This document shows, one piece after another, positions 36,234-46,200 of a stretch of DNA of 64,000 bases. The stretch spans positions 1 through 64,000 of the forward strand of contig JAPLOZ010000015.1 of assembly GCA_026400435.1 (NCBI GenBank). The letters are read 5' to 3'. The position numbers and the translations under genes are program-made. This DNA is from Hyphomicrobiales bacterium. GTDB lineage: Bacteria > Pseudomonadota > Alphaproteobacteria > Rhizobiales > Rhizobiaceae. Every line of letters begins with the position of its first letter. Position 1 is the stretch's first letter. A model generated the notes under the pieces. It was given only the letters and a program-made list of their open reading frames with translations. It was not told the origin of the DNA and did not search any database.

Positions 36234-38069
36234 ATGGCGGTTGAAGCTTCGGGCAGCGATCTGGTTCAGGTGGTGGCCCTCCTGACGGCGGGCGTCGTTG
36301 CTGTCCCGATATTCCGGCGCATGGGTCTTGGCTCGATCCTCGGCTATCTCGCCGCCGGCCTCGCCATCGGACCTTTCGGCCTCGCCGTCTTCTCGGACCC
36401 GGACGCCATCCTGCACGTCGCCGAACTCGGCGTCGTGATGTTCCTCTTTATCATAGGCCTGGAAATGCAACCCTCGCGCCTGTGGGGGTTGCGGCGGGAA
36501 ATCTTCGGGCTTGGCGCATTTCAGGTCGGCGTCTGTGCGGTTCTGCTCACACTGGTTGGCGTGATTGGCGGCTTCCCGCTGTCGGTTTCCTTCGTCGCCG
36601 GCGCGGGCTTCGTGCTGACGTCGACGGCCATCGTCATGCAGATACTGGAGGAGCGCGGCGACGTCTCGACGCCGAAAGGACAGCGCATCGTCTCGATCCT
36701 GCTGTTCGAGGATCTTGCCATCGTACCGCTTCTGGCGCTCGTCGCCTTCCTCGCCCCCTCGGGCGAGGAAGTCACTCTTTCGCAACGCCTCACCGACGTC
36801 GCCATCGGCGTCGCCTCCATCGTCGGCCTGGTCGTTGCCGGCCGCTATCTGCTCAATCCGCTGTTCCGGATACTGGCGGATTCGCGCGCCCGCGAGGTCA
36901 TGACGGCTGCTGCCCTGCTGGTCGTGCTCGGCTCCGCGCTTGCCATGCAGCTTGGCGGCCTGTCGATGGCGCTCGGCGCGTTCCTGGCCGGCGTCATGCT
37001 GTCGGAATCCACCTTCCGCCATCAGCTTGAAGCCGACATCGAGCCGTTCCGGGGCATCTTGCTCGGTCTCTTCTTCATGGCTGTGGGCATGTCGCTCGAC
37101 CTGTCGGTCGTGGCCGCCAATTGGCGCACCGTGGCGATCTACGTCGTCGCCTACATGGCCATGAATTCGCTAGGCATCTACACCGTCGCACGCCTCGTTG
37201 GGACCAGCCACCGCGACGCTGTGGAGCGCGCGGTCATCATGGCGCAGGGCGGTGAGTTCGCCTTTGTCCTCTATGCGGCTGCGACCGCCGTCGGCATCAT
37301 CGACGGCGAGGCCAACGCCATCCTCACCGCCATCATCATCGTGTCGATGATCCTCACTCCCTTCTGCATCATCGTCATGCGCGCCCTGACGCCGAAGGAC
37401 GAACAGACGCTCGAGGGAGTCGAGATCGCCGAAGGCCTGTCGGGCAGCGTGCTCGTCATCGGCTTCGGGCGCTTCGGGCAGATCGCCAGCCAGCCGCTCC
37501 TGTTGCGCGGCATCGACGTCTCGATCATCGACAACGACGTCGACATGATCCAGGCCGCCGCCGATTTCGGCTTCAAGGTCTATTTCGGCGACGGCACGCG
37601 CCTCGACATCCTGCACGCGGCGGGCGCAGGCAGGGCAAGGGCTGTGCTCGTCTGCGTCGACAAGGCGGAAACCGCGGTACGCATTGCCGAACAGTTGAAG
37701 GCTGAGTTCCCGTTGGTGCCGGTGCTTGCCCGCGCATACGACCGCGGCGCGGCGCTTGGGCTCATCAATGTCGGCGTCGACTACCAGATCCGCGAAACCT
37801 TCGAGTCGGCGCTGCAGTTCGGCGCCGCGACGCTCCAGACGCTCGGCGTCGAGGAGACGGAGGTCGGCGAAGTCATCGCCGATGTCCGCCGGCGCGACGC
37901 CGAAAGGCTGGAGCTGCAAGTCGCGGGAGGACTGCAGGCTGGCCGCAAGCTTATGAAAGGCAACATCCCCGAACCGGTGCCGACCCCGCTGGCGCCTCCC
38001 AGGCGGCGCGGCGAGGCCATGAACGAAGGTGCCGCCGACGCGCTCGGCAAGACAGCGGCGCAAAGCTGA
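36234..38069 (+). CDS. CPA2 family K+/H+ antiporter with TrkA-N domain (KefB/KefC-like)
   Basis: A 611-residue transporter. About 12 membrane helices form the Na+/H+-exchanger domain (about 8-385); it opens with SDLVQVVALL and includes the half-helix region LFIIGLEMQPSRLW. A cytosolic Rossmann TrkA-N domain begins near 403 with VLVIGFGRFGQ, and a disordered Pro-rich tail closes the protein. In Kef systems the TrkA-N domain senses glutathione adducts and NADH; no KefF/KefG ancillary gene is nearby, so gating may differ. The DUF924 gene follows 11 bases later and may be co-transcribed. Confidence 0.9.
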   Translation: MAVEASGSDLVQVVALLTAGVVAVPIFRRMGLGSILGYLAAGLAIGPFGLAVFSDPDAILHVAELGVVMFLFIIGLEMQPSRLWGLRREIFGLGAFQVGVCAVLLTLVGVIGGFPLSVSFVAGAGFVLTSTAIVMQILEERGDVSTPKGQRIVSILLFEDLAIVPLLALVAFLAPSGEEVTLSQRLTDVAIGVASIVGLVVAGRYLLNPLFRILADSRAREVMTAAALLVVLGSALAMQLGGLSMALGAFLAGVMLSESTFRHQLEADIEPFRGILLGLFFMAVGMSLDLSVVAANWRTVAIYVVAYMAMNSLGIYTVARLVGTSHRDAVERAVIMAQGGEFAFVLYAAATAVGIIDGEANAILTAIIIVSMILTPFCIIVMRALTPKDEQTLEGVEIAEGLSGSVLVIGFGRFGQIASQPLLLRGIDVSIIDNDVDMIQAAADFGFKVYFGDGTRLDILHAAGAGRARAVLVCVDKAETAVRIAEQLKAEFPLVPVLARAYDRGAALGLINVGVDYQIRETFESALQFGAATLQTLGVEETEVGEVIADVRRRDAERLELQVAGGLQAGRKLMKGNIPEPVPTPLAPPRRRGEAMNEGAADALGKTAAQS

Positions 38070-38080
38070 CGGAGCGACCT

Positions 38081-38629
38081 ATGGCCACCATCGATCCGCG
38101 CGCGACGGAAATCGTGAGGTTCTGGGCCGACGCTGGATATGACGCCTGGTTCACCAAGGACGCCGCGTTCGACGCCGGCTTCCACGACCGCTTCCGCGCC
38201 CTGCATTTTCAGGCCGCGTCGCGCGAACTCGACGCTTGGCTCGATCACCCCGAAAGCGCGCTTGCGCTCATGATCCTGCTCGACCAGTTTCCGCGCAACT
38301 GCTTTCGCGGAACCGCCCATATGTTCGCCACCGACCCGCTGGCGCGCCATTTCGCGCGCAGGGCGCTGGCCGATGGTCACGTCGGTGGCGTGGCGAAGGA
38401 ACTGCAGATTTTCTTTCTGCTTCCCTTCGAGCATTCGGAGAATATCGAAGACCAGAACCTTTCGGTCGAACTGTTCGCCGCCTACGGCGACAACTACCTC
38501 AAATACGCGATCGTCCACCGCGACGTTATCGACCGGTTCGGCCGCTTCCCGCACCGCAATCCCTTGCTCGGCCGCGAGACTACGTCAGAGGAAGAGGCAT
38601 TTCTCGATGAAGGCGGCTTCGCCGGCTGA
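38081..38629 (+). CDS. DUF924 family protein
   Basis: A 182-residue all-helical protein of the DUF924 family: WFTKDAAFDAGFHDRFRAL near the start, LILLDQFPRNCFRGTA, FFLLPFEHSE and HRDVIDRFGRFPHRN are typical. Its fold is TPR-like and the function is not known to me. It starts 11 bases after the antiporter stop and probably shares its transcript. Confidence 0.88.
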   Translation: MATIDPRATEIVRFWADAGYDAWFTKDAAFDAGFHDRFRALHFQAASRELDAWLDHPESALALMILLDQFPRNCFRGTAHMFATDPLARHFARRALADGHVGGVAKELQIFFLLPFEHSENIEDQNLSVELFAAYGDNYLKYAIVHRDVIDRFGRFPHRNPLLGRETTSEEEAFLDEGGFAG

Positions 38630-38630
38630 A

Positions 38631-39146
38631 CTAATCTTTCCACCAGTCACGACCGGATGGCAGCCGCTCAATCCCCGCCGTATCGAGTTCGGCGAGCCAT
38701 TCCGTCAGGCGGCGTCCCTTGGCTACGAAATCCGGCGCGATCTCGGCGAGCGGCGCCAGCACGAAACCGCGTTCGAGCATGCGCGGATGCGGTAGCTCAA
38801 GCCCCGCCTCGTGCACCGTCCGGTCGCCGAACACCAGAATGTCGATGTCGATCAGCCTCGGTCCCCAGCGCTCCTGCCTGACCCGCTTCAGGCGGCGTTC
38901 CGCATCGAGGCAGGCATCGAGCAGCGCGCGCGGAGATAGCTCCGTTCGCACCTCGGCGGCGATGTTCAGGAAATCCGGCTGGTCGATCTTGCCCCATGGC
39001 GGCGTCCGGTAGAGCGACGACACGCAAACCACGTCGTTCTGCGCGTCGGCGTCGAGCATCCTGAGCGCCGCGCCCATCGACTTGTCGGGCTCGCCGAGAT
39101 TGCCGCCAAGGCTGAGATAGACGGTATCTTTACTGCGGCCAGGCAA
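38631..39146 (-). CDS. folK: 2-amino-4-hydroxy-6-hydroxymethyldihydropteridine pyrophosphokinase
   Basis: Pyrophosphorylates 6-hydroxymethyl-dihydropterin for folate synthesis. The 171 residues contain LSLGGNLG near the start, the FLN-type pterin pocket (QPDFLNIAAEV) and the signature RWGPRLIDIDIL with its Mg-binding aspartates. Last gene of folP-folB-folK; its ATG (39146) overlaps the folB coding end by 17 bases. Confidence 0.95.
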   Translation of the reverse strand: MPGRSKDTVYLSLGGNLGEPDKSMGAALRMLDADAQNDVVCVSSLYRTPPWGKIDQPDFLNIAAEVRTELSPRALLDACLDAERRLKRVRQERWGPRLIDIDILVFGDRTVHEAGLELPHPRMLERGFVLAPLAEIAPDFVAKGRRLTEWLAELDTAGIERLPSGRDWWKD

Positions 39147-39489
39147 CGGTCACCTCGACATGATCGAGCACACCGGGCACGGGCGCGTTCGGCTTGCGCA
39201 CGGTGATCTCCGCGCGTGCGATCTGCGGGAAGCGCTGCGTCAGCGCCTTGCCGACCTCAAGCGCCAGCGCTTCGATCAGGAAACGCCGCTCGCCGGTGAT
39301 GATTTTTTCGATCACCTGGAACGCCACGCCGTAGTCCACCGTCCCCTCGATTGTGTCGTCTTCGAGCGCGCGGCCTGGATCGACCGTCAGCGTCGCATCG
39401 ACATAGAAGCGCTGGCCGAGCATCTCCTCCTCGTCGAACACGCCGTGGCGCGCGAAAAAGGCGCAGTTCTTCATGCGTATCTGGTACAT
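39130..39489 (-). CDS. folB: dihydroneopterin aldolase
   Basis: Converts dihydroneopterin to hydroxymethyl-dihydropterin and glycolaldehyde. The 119-residue protein has FFARHGVFDEEEMLGQRF (catalytic Glu region), TVDYGVAF and the C-terminal KPNAPVPG. The start at 39489 overlaps the folP stop as TGATG, so translation is coupled. The frame runs on upstream inside folP but that part is antisense-like noise. Confidence 0.94.
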   Translation of the reverse strand: MYQIRMKNCAFFARHGVFDEEEMLGQRFYVDATLTVDPGRALEDDTIEGTVDYGVAFQVIEKIITGERRFLIEALALEVGKALTQRFPQIARAEITVRKPNAPVPGVLDHVEVTVAWPQ

Positions 39490-40334
39490 CAGCTGCTTCC
39501 GGGCTTGTCGCGCGCAAGCATAGCATCCGCCAGGGCCAGCGCGTCCACGTTGATTGCGACATCGTGCACCCGAAACAGCGCTGCGCCCCTGAGCCTCAGG
39601 ATCACGCTTGTCGCCGCCGTGCCGGCGGCGCGGTGTTCGGCGTCGCGGCCGGTCACGTGGCCGATGAAGCGCTTGCGCGACGTGCCGGCCATCAGCGGCA
39701 AGCCGAATGCCTTGAGTTCGTCGAAACGCGCCATCAGATCGAGGTTCTCGTCCACCTCCTTGGCGAAGCCGAAGCCGGGATCGAGCACGACGCTTTCGCG
39801 CCCCACGCCCGCTTTCCCGGCGATCTCCAAAGAACGGTCGAGGAAGGCGAATTGGTCGGCGATGACGTCCGGCAATTTCTCGCGGCCTCGCCCGGTATGC
39901 ATGATGACGAGCCCTGCCCCGGTCGCAGCGGCAAGCCGCGCGATGCCGGATTCGCGCTGCAGCCCCCACACGTCGTTGACGATATGCGCGCCGGCAGCCA
40001 AAGCCAGCTGCGCGGTCTCTTCGCGGTATGTGTCCACCGAGACCAGGCAGCCGCGTTCGGCTGCCAGCGCCTCGATGACCGGGAGGACGCGCCGCTGCTC
40101 TTCCAGCGCCGTAACCGCTTGGGCGCCCGGCCGCGTCGATTCTCCGCCGACATCGACAATCGCCGCCCCTTCGGCGACCATGCGCCTGGCCTGCGCCAGC
40201 GCATTCTCCGTTGTGTCGAACTGTCCGCCGTCGGAGAAGCTGTCCGGCGTTACGTTGAGCACGCCCATCACCACGGCCTTGCCGCCAAGGTCAAGGTGGC
40301 GTCCATGCGCCAGCATCCAGCTTCTGTCGGTCAT
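39489..40334 (-). CDS. folP: dihydropteroate synthase
   Basis: Condenses hydroxymethyl-dihydropterin pyrophosphate with para-aminobenzoate; target of sulfonamides. The 281-residue TIM barrel has GVLNVTPDSFSDGG (24-37), VDVGGESTRPGA, IVNDVWG, LDPGFGFAKE and GTSRKRFIG, all standard. The ATG at 40334 is the family start; its ribosome-binding site is weak. First gene of the folate operon. Confidence 0.95.
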   Translation of the reverse strand: MTDRSWMLAHGRHLDLGGKAVVMGVLNVTPDSFSDGGQFDTTENALAQARRMVAEGAAIVDVGGESTRPGAQAVTALEEQRRVLPVIEALAAERGCLVSVDTYREETAQLALAAGAHIVNDVWGLQRESGIARLAAATGAGLVIMHTGRGREKLPDVIADQFAFLDRSLEIAGKAGVGRESVVLDPGFGFAKEVDENLDLMARFDELKAFGLPLMAGTSRKRFIGHVTGRDAEHRAAGTAATSVILRLRGAALFRVHDVAINVDALALADAMLARDKPGSS

Positions 40335-40499
40335 CGTCGGGCGTCGTCCGAATTCGCGTGAGCCATGCCGCTGATGTGACCGAAAATCAACGACTTTCCA
40401 TTGCGCCGGCAGCGAGAGCGGGAAATCCGCGCCCGGGCGGCGAATTCCGTTGCGCCCTCCCTTGCGCTGTCGCAATGTCGCCCGAAACAAGGCGCAGCC

Positions 40500-41114
40500 A
40501 TGATCCGCATCCTCGTCGCAGCTTGCATGGTCGCGCTCGCGGTCGTGCCCGCATCAGCCGAAACCCTGAACAAGACATACAGCTACTTCTCGGTCGGCGG
40601 CACCACGCTCGATCAACTGGAAGACGAGCTCAACCGTCGCGGCCCCAGGGTCAAGAGCACAGGCCAGCGCCACCCCGGCGCTACACAGATGCAGTTCAAC
40701 ACCCGGCTGGGCTATCTCGAAAAGGATGGGAAGTGCCGCGTCGTCGACGCGAAGGTCACCGTCAAGGCAAAGGTAATCCTGCCCCGGTGGCGCAGGCGTG
40801 GCGCCGCCGATCCTGATACGCGGCTCATCTGGGACACGCTGTCTGACGACATCAAGCGCCACGAAGAGCAGCATGTCGGTATCGCGCGCGACTATGCGCG
40901 CAAGCTGGAATCGAAGCTGATGATGCTGGGCAGGCAACCGGACTGCGCAATCGCACAGCAGAAGGCAGCAGCGACCGCCGACACGATTCTCGCCCGGCAT
41001 GACAAGGCACAGGCCGCATTCGACCGGGCCGAAAGCGCCAATTACGAGAAGCGATTGATCAGGTTGATGCGCCAGCGCATCAACCTGATCGAGTCTGGCA
41101 AGATCCCCGGGTAG
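40500..41114 (+). CDS. DUF922 putative secreted Zn-dependent protease
   Basis: A 204-residue exported protein: signal peptide 1-20 (cut after ASA), then a DUF922 domain. The metal motif HEEQH at 121-125 fits the HExxH pattern of metallopeptidases, followed by GIARDYA. Two further cysteines (GKCR, PDCA) may form a disulphide. Proteolytic activity is predicted only. AAGGCG lies just before the ATG at 40500. Convergent with the ferredoxin reductase gene. Confidence 0.82.
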   Translation: MIRILVAACMVALAVVPASAETLNKTYSYFSVGGTTLDQLEDELNRRGPRVKSTGQRHPGATQMQFNTRLGYLEKDGKCRVVDAKVTVKAKVILPRWRRRGAADPDTRLIWDTLSDDIKRHEEQHVGIARDYARKLESKLMMLGRQPDCAIAQQKAAATADTILARHDKAQAAFDRAESANYEKRLIRLMRQRINLIESGKIPG

Positions 41115-41120
41115 GCGGCC

Positions 41121-42528
<1,408 letters not shown>

Positions 42529-42630
42529 TGGGAATTCCCGAGAACCGCCTCCCGAGATAATGACTCCGCCGCCTGAGTCAACTGCTGCGAGGAAACGTCG
42601 TTTGCGGCCGCAAAATCGCCGCTGGCGGTT

Positions 42631-42969
42631 CTAGCGGTCTATCGAGGCGATGAAATCGCAGGCTTCGTCGATCAGCTGAGTCAGCCGCCTGAGAACCAGC
42701 CGGTCCGTCGGACTGTCTTCCACCGCGCTGGCGCATTGGGCGATCGGGAATGCCCCGACGCTGCGCGCCGAGCCCTTCAGCGCATGTGCCAGGAACAGCC
42801 GCTCCTTGATGGCGGCGTTCGCCATTTGCCGGCGCACCGTCTGCGCCTGCTCCACGAACAGACCGAGCACCTCGCGTTCGAGGCCTCGGTCGCCCATGGT
42901 CTGGCTGGCAAGATGCGACAGGTCGATCGGGCGCGCCCGCCGCGTGCCCGACGCTTCGCCTCCCGGCAT
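42631..42969 (-). CDS. stand-alone Hpt phosphotransfer protein
   Basis: A 112-residue all-helical histidine phosphotransfer protein. The phosphorylatable His62 lies in AHALKGSAR (61-69), the classical Hpt motif. It carries no kinase or receiver domain, so it must relay phosphate between other proteins. The start may be this ATG or a GTG four codons upstream (42981). It is divergent from the giant polar-growth gene, and the shared 316-base gap holds two TTAACC elements. It is not ChpT, which has a different fold; its partners are unknown. Confidence 0.82.
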   Translation of the reverse strand: MPGGEASGTRRARPIDLSHLASQTMGDRGLEREVLGLFVEQAQTVRRQMANAAIKERLFLAHALKGSARSVGAFPIAQCASAVEDSPTDRLVLRRLTQLIDEACDFIASIDR

Positions 42970-43285
42970 GGAAAACGCCACGTTCTCGTAACCATTGCGC
43001 AAAATAGCCAAGAACTGCCTCCCGGGGCTTGGGCCTGTAGCCAGACTAGCGGCTGTCAGTGGACAAGGCGTTAACCTGTGAAACCCGGTAAACCGGGCAC
43101 AAAATCGCCGCAAATCCGTTCGGTGTTAACCTTATGTTTAAACTTTTACACATCGGCCCGATTGCATGTTTCCTTTACCTGTCCGTGTCACTACGATACG
43201 GCGGGTCCATAAAAAGCCTTCGCGTGCGTACACAATTGTGCCAGTTCATGGCGTCCGCACGCGCCAAGTAGAGGGTAACGGCGGC
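42970..43285. promoter_or_regulatory. 316-base divergent control region between Hpt gene and GPR gene
   Basis: Contains TTAACC at 43071-43076 and 43126-43131; the second is followed by a TTAA at 43138-43141, giving TTAA-N8-TTAA, one base off the CtrA consensus spacing of 7. An inverted repeat CCCGGTAAACCGGG (43084-43097) lies between them. No gene is apparent inside apart from an upstream in-frame ATG (43166) for the large gene, which lacks support. Confidence 0.4.
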
Positions 43286-46200
43286 ATGGCGAAAAATACC
43301 AGATCCATCGAGAGCGACGTCTCAAGGGAGCTCGAAAACGCTCTCGACCTGGACTTCGCGGAAACCCGTAAAAATCCTCAGGTCTCCGCCACGATGGATG
43401 ACCTGGAGGCGCAGATTTCCCAGGCGGCCGACGAACTGGCGCGCGAAGGACGCGGCAACAAACCCGCCCCCCGCCAGCCGGCCCAGGACTTCCGACCTTC
43501 TGAAAGGCAAGTGGACAGGCCGGTTGATCGACCGGTCGACAGATCGATGGACAGGCCGGTCGAGCGGCCCCTCGCCGCCCAGCCGGCGAGCTTCGCGCCC
43601 GCCAACGACGATCGCCAGAAGGATTTCCGCTCGTTGCTGAACGGGCTGAACAAGCGCGCGTCAAAGACCGTCTACTGGATCGCCGCCGGTCTTTCGGTCC
43701 TGTGGCTTGGCGCTTCCGCCTTTGTCGCACAGCGCATGTTCGGACCCGGACTGTGGCAGTCCGGCTCGATTGACCAGATCCTGTCGCGTCCCGAAGTCCT
43801 GCTGCTCGCCGTCGGCGCTATCCTGCCCGTCATCCTGATCTTCGCATTCGCGGCCATGGTGCGGCGGGCTCAGGAGATGAGCATCGCGGCACAGTCGATG
43901 ACGGAAGTCGCATTCCACCTTGCCGAGCCTGAAAACCTGGCGCTCGACCGTGTGATGATGGTCGGTCAGGCAGTCCGCCGCGAAGTCGCGGCCATGGGCG
44001 AAGGCATCGAGCGCACTCTGGCCCGCGCCGTCGAACTCGAAACGCTGGTCCACACCGAAGTCAACCAGATCGAGCGCTCCTACTCCGAAAACGCCGCGCG
44101 CATCCGTGCGCTGGTCGATGGCCTCGGCAGCGAGCGGGAGTCCGTCGTCACCCATGCCGAGCGCGTCCGCGCCTCGATCACCGGCGCGCACGAGACGCTG
44201 CGCGACGAGATCGGGCAGGCCTCCGACATCATCCGCGATTCCATTCTCAACGCATCGACCAATCTGTCGATGACGATCACCAATTCCGGCGACACGCTGA
44301 TCGACCGCATCAACGAAAGCGGTATGCACCTGTTCGATTCGATGGACACGCGCGTCGATTCCATCACCGATCGGCTGACAACCTCGGGCGAGGCTTTCGC
44401 CAGCCTGCTCGACACCCGTATCGCCAAGCTTACCGACTCGACCGACAACCTTACCCGTTCGCTGACCGACCTGCTCGACGACCGCACGTCCGGGATGGTT
44501 TCGCTGCTCGGCGGCGCTGCCCGTACGCTCAGCGCGGAGTTCGAGCAGAGCCTGAACAGCATTGAGCGCACGCTTTCGGAGCGTGGCCAGGGCCTCATCA
44601 GCGAGTTCGAGACCCGCGCCCACGCGCTCGATACCGGTACTGCCAAGCTCAACGCGGCGCTGGAAGCCCGCGCCCGCCAGATCAACGAGACATTGGTCGA
44701 GCGCGCCAAGGAAATCGCCACCACCTTTATCGAGGGCAAGGAAACCCTGTTTGGCCTCATCGACGAGGGCAAGTCGCGCATCGGCGCGGAGATGTCCGAC
44801 ATCGTCCAGTCCACTTCTTCGATGCTCGAATCCCGGGCTACCGAGTTCGCCGGACGCCTCGACCATGCCCGCCATGTCGTGTCGCGTGCTTTCGACACCG
44901 ACATCCAGCGTCTCACCGATGCCCGCGCCGGCATCGAGCAGGCGGTCGAGAACCATACCCGCAAACTCGCCGACAGCCGCGATCGGATGGCTTCCGCCCT
45001 GCAGTCGGACCTGGCCAAGTTCGCCGAGGGTCGCGCTTCGATCGACGCCGCTGTCGGCTCGCAGGTCCAGAAGCTCGCTGAAGGCCGCAACATGCTGTCG
45101 CGCGCCCTCGAAGAGGATCTGCGCAAGATCAACGACCAGCGCTCCTCCATCGACGCCGCGCTGAGCAGCCAGCTCGACCGGCTGTCCGCCAGCCGCGACA
45201 GCCTCGCGAAAATCCTCGCAGACGACACGCAGAAACTCGCGCAAACCCGCATGAATATTGATGAAATGGTCGCCGGGCACGTCGGCAAACTGGCCGAGGG
45301 CCGCAACATTCTGGCGCGCGCCCTGGAAGCCGATCTTTCCAAGCTTTCCGAAACGCGCACGAACATCGACGGCATCGTGGCCGCCCAGGTCGAGAAGCTT
45401 GCCGAAGGCCGCGACATCCTCTCGCGCGCCCTCAAGGCAGACCTTGGCGCCATCGACAATCTGGTCGAGAGCCAGATCCAGAAGTTCGCCGACGGGCGCA
45501 ATTCCATCGCCCAGGTGCTGGAGAGCGACGTCGACAAGCTGAAGGAAGGCCGCCAGGTCGTCGAGGATATGGTCGCCGAGCAGTTGAAGCGGCTCGATCG
45601 CGGCCGTGAAACGCTCGCCCAGGCGCTCGAAGCTGATCTGGCCGGCATCAATGGCCTGCTCCAGAGCCATGTCGAGAAATTCGGCGAAGGCCGCATCGGA
45701 CTGACCCGCGCTCTCGAGGACGACCTCGCCAAGCTCACGCAGAGCCGCGCCAACATCGACACCATCGTCGCAAGCCAGGTTGAGAAGCTGGCTGAAGGCC
45801 GCGACATTCTCAAGCGCGCCCTGGAAGTCGATCTCAACAAGATTTCGGAGGCCCGCGCGGAGGTCGACTCGCTGGTCGCCAGCCACGTCGACAGGATATC
45901 ACAGGGCCGCGGCGTGCTCTCGGAAGCCCTGCAGGCCGACCTCGACAAGCTTGGCGACACCCGCGCCACCATCGACGCCTTCGTCTCCGGCCAGGTGCAG
46001 AAGTTCGCCGAAGGCCGCGACATTCTCACCAAGGCTCTGGAGGACGACCTTTCCAAGCTGGCGGAGAGCCGCTCCTCCATCGACGGCCTTGTCGCCGGCC
46101 AGGTCGAGAAGCTCGCGCAGGGTCGCGACATCCTGACCCGCGCCTTGCAGGCCGACCTCGACAAGCTGACCGAGGCGCGCGTCCAGGTCGACGGTCTTGT

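Noticed and set aside
43661-45886. Long open frames (741 and 792 codons) antisense to the giant coiled-coil gene
   Set aside because: They mirror the repetitive high-G+C codons of the real gene, have no ribosome-binding site and give repetitive, unnatural protein; the sense frame has domains and a terminator.
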